Shown: piece after piece, positions 5,844-7,767 of the stretch
How the letters are laid out: every line of letters starts with the position of its first letter
Position numbering within the stretch: position 1 is the first letter of the stretch
NCBI GenBank assembly: GCA_016929205.1
Contig: JAFGJF010000681.1
Span: forward strand, 1 to 7,767
Length of the DNA: 7,767 bases
Origin: Anaerolineae bacterium
Lineage (GTDB): Bacteria; Chloroflexota; Anaerolineae; JAFGEY01
Direction: 5' to 3'
The notes under the pieces: generated by a model
The model's input: the letters and a program-made list of their open reading frames with translations, nothing else
Told to the model about the DNA's origin: nothing
The model's database searches: none
Position numbers and translations under genes: made by a program

Positions 5844-6908
5844 TCACAGTCCAGCGCTGTCACGGGCTTCTCGATCGAGCAATGTCCGCTTGCGTTCGCT
5901 CCCCCATCGGTATCCCCCCAGTCCGCCATCGCTGCGCACGATCCGGTGGCAGGGCACTGCAACGGCGACCTGGTTGGCCGCACACGCCTGCGCCACCGCG
6001 CGAGCAGCTTTGGGACTGCCGATGCGCGCGGCGATGTCGCCATAGGTTGCGGTCGAGCCGGCTGGCACGGCTTGCAAGGCCGCCCATACCCGCTGCTGGA
6101 ACGCCGTGCCCCGAATGTCGAGCGGCAAGCTCAATTCCTGGCGTGGTGCATCGAGAAAGGCAAGAACCTGGGCGACCCAGCCATCAAAATTGGGATCATC
6201 CTGGATGAATTTAGCCTTGGGAAACCTGGTATGCAGACGTTCTTTTAACGATTCAGGCGTATCGCCAAAATCGATCGCACAGATCCCCTTTTCCGTTGCC
6301 GCAACCAGGACCCAGCCGAGATCGCATTCCGAAACCGCAAAGCGGATCCGTGTGCTGTGCCCGCCATTTCGAAAAACAGACGGATTCATCCCCAGTGTTG
6401 CTGCAGCGCGCTCGTAGAACCGGCTGCTCGAAGCAAATCCCGCGTCATAGACCGCTTCCGTGACCGTCGCACTGGCCTGTAGGCTGGCACGAACGCGATT
6501 TGAACGCACTTGCATCGCGTACTGCTTGGGCGTGATCCCGACCTGCTTTTTGAACAGGCGGTGAAAATAGGATGGGCTGTAACCGGCAGCTTGTGCCAAA
6601 TCAGCCAACGCGGGCTCTTTTTCGGACGATTCGATCGTCCGGCAGGCTTCGACGATGGCTTGCGCCTGTGGAGATGGACCGCTCAATGCCTTGGGGCGGC
6701 AACGCTTGCACGGCCTAAACCCTACGCGTTCCGCCTCTTGCCACGTCTCAAAAAAGCGAACGTTGTCGCGGTTGGGCCGCTTTGAAGAACAGATAGGCCG
6801 GCAGTAAATGCCGGTGGTGACCACGCCGTATACGAATACGCCGTCCGCTTGCGGATCGCGTTCCAGCAGTGCCTGCCACTTTTGTTGGTCGGTCGTAAAG
6901 GGCTTCAT
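5844..6908 (-). CDS. ada: Bifunctional Ada: alkylation-response activator and O6-alkylguanine-DNA methyltransferase
   Basis: A 354-aa protein, the same length as E. coli Ada. It repairs methylated DNA by moving methyl groups to its own cysteines and, once methylated at the N-terminal Cys, activates transcription. Domains: zinc-binding Ada domain (1-75) with C36, C40, C67 and C70 in the family spacing (CRPIC, CKRC), C36 being the methylphosphotriester acceptor; AraC-type HTH region (about 82-180: ALADLAQAAGYSPSYFHRLF, then a second helix pair at EAVYDAGFASSSRFYERAAA); methyltransferase domain (about 185-350) with active-site PCHRIV and C320. The usual helix GTAFQQRVWAALQAVPAGSTATYGDIA is split at 267-292 as expected. 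Start ATG 6908 is chosen because AAGGAG (6918-6923) lies nine bases upstream, and the longer frame to 7010 runs over the promoter and operator. The neighbour 495-aa gene is on the same strand with its own promoter. Confidence 0.97.
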   Translation of the reverse strand: MKPFTTDQQKWQALLERDPQADGVFVYGVVTTGIYCRPICSSKRPNRDNVRFFETWQEAERVGFRPCKRCRPKALSGPSPQAQAIVEACRTIESSEKEPALADLAQAAGYSPSYFHRLFKKQVGITPKQYAMQVRSNRVRASLQASATVTEAVYDAGFASSSRFYERAAATLGMNPSVFRNGGHSTRIRFAVSECDLGWVLVAATEKGICAIDFGDTPESLKERLHTRFPKAKFIQDDPNFDGWVAQVLAFLDAPRQELSLPLDIRGTAFQQRVWAALQAVPAGSTATYGDIAARIGSPKAARAVAQACAANQVAVAVPCHRIVRSDGGLGGYRWGSERKRTLLDREARDSAGL

Positions 6909-6947
6909 TGTGTTCCACTCCTTGGGTTTTACATGCGAGATGCCCCC

Positions 6948-6976
6948 ATAATACAATGTGCCCGTTCCAAAATCTA
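6948..6976 (-). promoter_or_regulatory. Promoter of ada
   Basis: On the minus strand TATTAT (6948-6953) is a good -10 box. Seventeen bases upstream stands TAGATT (6971-6976), a poor -35 box, as expected for a promoter that needs an activator. Transcription should start near 6941, giving a leader of about 33 nt with the AAGGAG ribosome site. Confidence 0.6.
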
Positions 6977-6982
6977 TCCATT

Positions 6983-6997
6983 TCTTGCGCTCTAATT
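6983..6997 (-). promoter_or_regulatory. Ada box (operator for methylated Ada)
   Basis: The minus strand reads AATTAGAGCGCAAGA. The E. coli ada operator is AATTAAAGCGCAAGA, so 14 of 15 bases match, and the two contacted elements AAT and GCAA are present with the same 6-nt spacing. The site ends six bases upstream of the weak -35 box of ada, in the place an activator contacting RNA polymerase would bind. This supports autoregulation of ada. The E. coli sequence is from memory. Confidence 0.75.
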
Positions 6998-7030
6998 CGA
7001 TGGCTCGCATTGTACCGCTATCCGGCTGTT

Positions 7031-7045
7031 AAAGCAAAACGCTTT
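7031..7045. repeat. Short inverted repeat upstream of ada
   Basis: AAAGC (7031-7035) and GCTTT (7041-7045) are inverted copies around AAAAC. The minus strand reads AAAGCG, part of the E. coli Ada-box core, but without the spaced AAT and GCAA elements. It lies about 35 bases above the better Ada box. Function unclear. Confidence 0.25.
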
Positions 7046-7126
7046 GGTGATGACCATATGTCTTGTTCCTGTTCAGCCGATCAGAATGAAACCTCGACTG
7101 GTGGGGAATCACCAATCCTGAATGTC

Positions 7127-7155
7127 TTGAAATTTCACCCCACATATGATATGAT
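7127..7155 (+). promoter_or_regulatory. Sigma70-like promoter toward the ABC transporter gene
   Basis: TTGAAA (7127-7132), a 17-nt spacer and TATGAT (7150-7155). A second overlapping TATGAT at 7145-7150 gives a 12-nt spacer and is unlikely to be used. Transcription should start near 7162, so the leader before ATG 7404 would be about 240 nt. Confidence 0.55.
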
Positions 7156-7161
7156 GAACTC

Positions 7162-7403
7162 ACATTGTTGCGCACATCCCTCAGGCTTTCTCCCAAAGCC
7201 AATGCCAAAACGATAGCCAACCGTTAGCCAGTGGATAGGCAATGCGGCTCGCGACGTGATATCCTGTCTGTATACGGCCGGAGCAAAAAAACGGCATTCC
7301 CGGATGCTTCAATCTGTCACACTAGACGCGTGACCTGCGTAGTGTAACTGTGAACATCCAAAAGAACAGGAAACGCTTGGTGAGAAGGGAGAACGAAACA
7401 AAT
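7162..7403 (+). other. Long untranslated leader of the ABC transporter gene, with hairpins
   Basis: About 240 nt with no convincing gene. It contains a perfect 6-bp hairpin, GGCTTT-CTCCC-AAAGCC (7184-7200); an imperfect direct repeat CGATAGCCA/CGTTAGCCA (7212-7230); a GGATA/TATCC pair (7233-7237, 7260-7264) that could close a longer stem; and the inverted repeat at 7316-7348. I do not recognise a known riboswitch class. The stretch 7046-7126 above the promoter holds only a 5-bp hairpin TGGTG/CACCA (7099-7114) and nothing else I can see. Confidence 0.35.
7316..7348. promoter_or_regulatory. Inverted repeat upstream of the ABC gene, possible operator
   Basis: GTCACACTA (7316-7324) and TAGTGTAAC (7340-7348) are inverted copies at 8 of 9 positions, 15 bases apart, with CGC/GCG (7327-7329, 7337-7339) adding inner pairing. 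It ends 55 bases before the start codon. It may bind a regulator as DNA or fold as an RNA stem; no regulator gene is in the window. Confidence 0.35.
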
Positions 7404-7767
7404 ATGGCCGCAGAAAACGGGAAATCGTTGATCGAACTGCACGACGTGGACAAGACGTACCGGGTCGGCGCAGGCGAGGTGGCGGTTCTAAAAAAGGTCT
7501 CGCTGCAAGTTGAGAGAGGCGAGTTTGTCAGCATCGTCGGGCCATCGGGATCCGGCAAGTCAACGCTGTTGAACATGATCACCGGCATCGACCGGCCAAG
7601 CAACGGCCAGGTGTTTGTAGGCGGCGAGGCCGTGCACGAGCTGAATGAAAACCAATTGGCCGACTGGCGCGGGCGGCACATCGGCGTCATTTTTCAATTC
7701 TTCCAACTGTTACCCACATTGACCATCCTCGAAAACGTCATGCTGCCTATGGATTTTTGTGGCCTCT
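7404..7767 (+). CDS. ABC transporter ATP-binding protein, LolD/MacB type (partial)
   Basis: The first 121 residues of an ATPase subunit, cut by the window edge. It would power a membrane transporter or mechanotransmission complex from the cytoplasmic face. Visible: A-loop Tyr in KTYRVG (residue 19), Walker A GPSGSGKST (46-54), and the Q-loop IFQFFQLLPTLTILENVMLP (96-115), whose FQ-L-P-LT-ENV-LP form is typical of the MacB/LolD/FtsE-like group of exporters. The signature motif, Walker B and switch His lie beyond the edge. ATG 7404 has GAAGGGAG (7384-7391) twelve bases upstream, a long spacing. GTG 7380, in the same frame, with AGGAAA (7368-7373) six bases upstream, is a real alternative that adds eight residues. 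The partner permease is expected downstream. Family sure, substrate unknown. Confidence 0.93.
   Translation, partial: MAAENGKSLIELHDVDKTYRVGAGEVAVLKKVSLQVERGEFVSIVGPSGSGKSTLLNMITGIDRPSNGQVFVGGEAVHELNENQLADWRGRHIGVIFQFFQLLPTLTILENVMLPMDFCGL

Noticed and set aside
6909..7010. N-terminal extension of Ada by 34 residues
   Set aside because: The extension would encode the operator and promoter as protein; ATG 6908 has AAGGAG upstream and gives exactly the length of E. coli Ada.
6908..7216. 102-codon open frame on the plus strand across the ada upstream region
   Set aside because: It runs over the ada start, promoter and Ada box, has no ribosome site, and its product has no recognisable pattern.
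7275..7310. Minus-strand terminator ending in seven T residues
   Set aside because: The stem before the T-run is only about four pairs (GCAT/ATGC) and no minus-strand gene lies upstream that would need it.
7322..7690. 122-codon open frame on the minus strand
   Set aside because: It is antisense to Walker A and Q-loop codons of the ABC ATPase and its serine/threonine-rich product is typical of a shadow frame.

Overview
The window reads as ordinary chromosomal DNA from a GC-rich bacterium. It holds seven well-supported genes and one fragment cut by the right edge. The mix of families suggests Chloroflexota: a signal-peptide-less sulfatase with a chitobiase-type C-terminal domain, a GNAT protein ending in a KPEIPLVG/GIPLRDEIELE tail, a membrane-anchored protein of unknown function, and an AGACCTGACAGGTTT-type palindrome. 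This assignment is an inference from family resemblance, not a search result.

Layout. Positions 36-1019 (+) encode a helix-hairpin-helix DNA glycosylase-like protein. It converges on a GNAT acetyltransferase at 1039-1518 (-, GTG start). The 1519-1695 gap carries two divergent sigma70-like promoters and a 34-bp palindrome. The rightward promoter drives a likely three-gene operon: a 226-aa multi-pass membrane protein (1696-2376), an overlapping 54-aa two-helix membrane protein (2373-2537), and a 537-aa type I sulfatase (2573-4186). The sulfatase converges on a 495-aa single-pass membrane protein (4245-5732, -). The 58-bp gap between them holds two facing Shine-Dalgarno/ATG signals that lead into very short reading frames, which may be a rearrangement scar. 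Upstream of the 495-aa gene, with its own promoter, lies a full-length Ada-type alkylation-response gene (5844-6908, -). The final 360 bp before the right edge begin a LolD/MacB-type ABC transporter ATPase (7404-7767, +, partial), preceded by a strong promoter and a long leader.

How the parts work together. The ada gene appears autoregulated: a 15-bp site differing at one base from the E. coli ada operator lies just upstream of its promoter, as expected for the Ada methyl-sensing switch. The sulfatase and the two small membrane proteins probably form one transcription unit, but the link between them is unknown. The 495-aa protein seems to contain two copies of an NTF2-like domain flanking a possibly degenerate peptidase-like region. 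I see no CRISPR array, tRNA, rRNA, transposase or phage gene. The least explained parts are the 495-aa protein, the facing starts at 4191-4246 and the leader of the ABC gene.
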